Shown: piece after piece, positions 5,599 to 5,733 of the stretch | How positions within the stretch are numbered: the first letter of the stretch is position 1 | Layout: each line of letters opens with the position of its first letter | Origin: Actinosomnolentus pattersoniae (SeqCode) | GTDB taxonomy: Bacteria; Actinomycetota; UBA4738 | Assembly (NCBI GenBank): GCA_013817655.1 | Contig: JACDCJ010000128.1 | Location: 1 to 5,733, forward strand | Direction of reading: 5' to 3' | DNA length: 5,733 nucleotides | Notes under the pieces: generated by a model | What the model was told of the DNA's origin: nothing | Seen by the model: the letters and a program-made list of their open reading frames with translations, nothing else | Databases searched by the model: none | Program-made: the position numbers and the translations under genes

Positions 5599-5632
5599 AC
5601 CTCATCGTCGTCTAGGACGAGGGGGTGCGGCA

Positions 5633-5733
5633 GTGCTGGTGGAGCTGAGCGTCATGGAGCAGCGGTACCAAAGCGGTCCTCGCGGTGGTGCAAGAGGGCT
5701 GGAAGGTGGTCGAGGTGGCCCGCCGTCTGGGGG
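5633..5733 (+). pseudogene. IS481-family transposase, N-terminal part with a 1-nt frameshift
   Basis: From GTG 5633, which has a good ribosome site (GAGGGGG, 5619-5625), the product begins VLVELSVMEQRYQ. The family sequence then continues one base later, from 5673: AVLAVVQEGWKVVEVARRLG, the start of the helix-turn-helix that precedes the DDE catalytic domain in IS481 transposases. One extra A in CCAAAGC (5669-5672) separates the two frames. The unshifted frame reads low-complexity Gly/Arg. Either the element is inactive, the base is an error, or the ribosome shifts here, although CCAAAGC is not a classical slippery site. The DDE domain is outside the window. Confidence 0.7.

Larger units (their letters stand above)
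5481..5733 (+). mobile_element. Left end of an IS481-like insertion element (partial)
   Basis: Repeated 20-bp units (5486-5598) lie just upstream of a reading frame with the N-terminal helix-turn-helix of IS481-type transposases. The exact left tip is not certain: TGTCGTG at 5481 is a candidate because it begins with TG, sits 8 bp after the tRNA and lies at the edge of the repeats. The right end and most of the transposase are outside the window. The position next to a tRNA 3' end is a usual landing site for mobile DNA. Confidence 0.6.

Noticed and set aside
5412..5600. A 62-codon minus-strand frame over the tRNA and repeat array
   Set aside because: It runs antisense through the tRNA gene and the repeats and has no family features.

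Overview
The window is GC-rich, gene-dense DNA, most likely chromosomal and from an actinobacterium (Actinomycetota, perhaps an uncultured lineage). The reasons are an AAC(2')-type acetyltransferase close to the mycobacterial family, a DUF3179 protein, an IS481-type transposase, a tRNA without encoded CCA, and strong G/C at third codon positions. The lineage cannot be narrowed further from sequence alone.

Layout. (1) 1-447, minus: 5' part of a rhodanese-CBS fusion gene that runs off the left edge and is interrupted by one in-frame TGA where I expect a cysteine. A perfect 8-bp hairpin with a GUG loop follows the TGA at a spacing that fits the bacterial SECIS model, so this is a candidate selenoprotein; a nonsense mutation or base error is the alternative. 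(2) 550-1504, plus: divergent pair of an aminoglycoside 2'-N-acetyltransferase homologue and an NTF2/SnoaL-like protein, 25 bp apart. (3) 1573-1844, minus: remnant of a short-chain dehydrogenase with the middle deleted and a further 1-nt frameshift. It lies just downstream of (4) 1851-2747, minus: an exported bactofilin-like protein with about five membrane segments. (5) 2857-4440, minus: a membrane-anchored DUF3179 protein. (6) 4532-5116, plus: a hemerythrin HHE protein, divergent from the DUF3179 gene. It is followed by (7) a four-CxxC zinc-ribbon reading frame (to 5370) with no usable start codon. (8) 5401-5472: tRNA-Val(UAC). (9) 5481-5733: the left end of an IS481-like element, with five degenerate ~20-bp repeats at ~23-bp spacing, then a transposase start carrying a 1-nt frameshift; it runs off the right edge.

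How the parts relate. No single pathway joins these genes. The hemerythrin, the rhodanese (sulfur transfer) and the possible selenocysteine would fit redox or stress functions, but that is inference. The AAC(2') homologue and NTF2-like gene are probably co-transcribed. Several features look damaged (rhodanese TGA, SDR deletion plus frameshift, start-less zinc ribbon, transposase frameshift), while the five longest genes are intact over about 4 kb. So either local gene decay or scattered base-calling errors should be considered for the disrupted ones. The best lead is the rhodanese TGA with its SECIS-like hairpin; the second is the iterated repeat array between the tRNA and the transposase.
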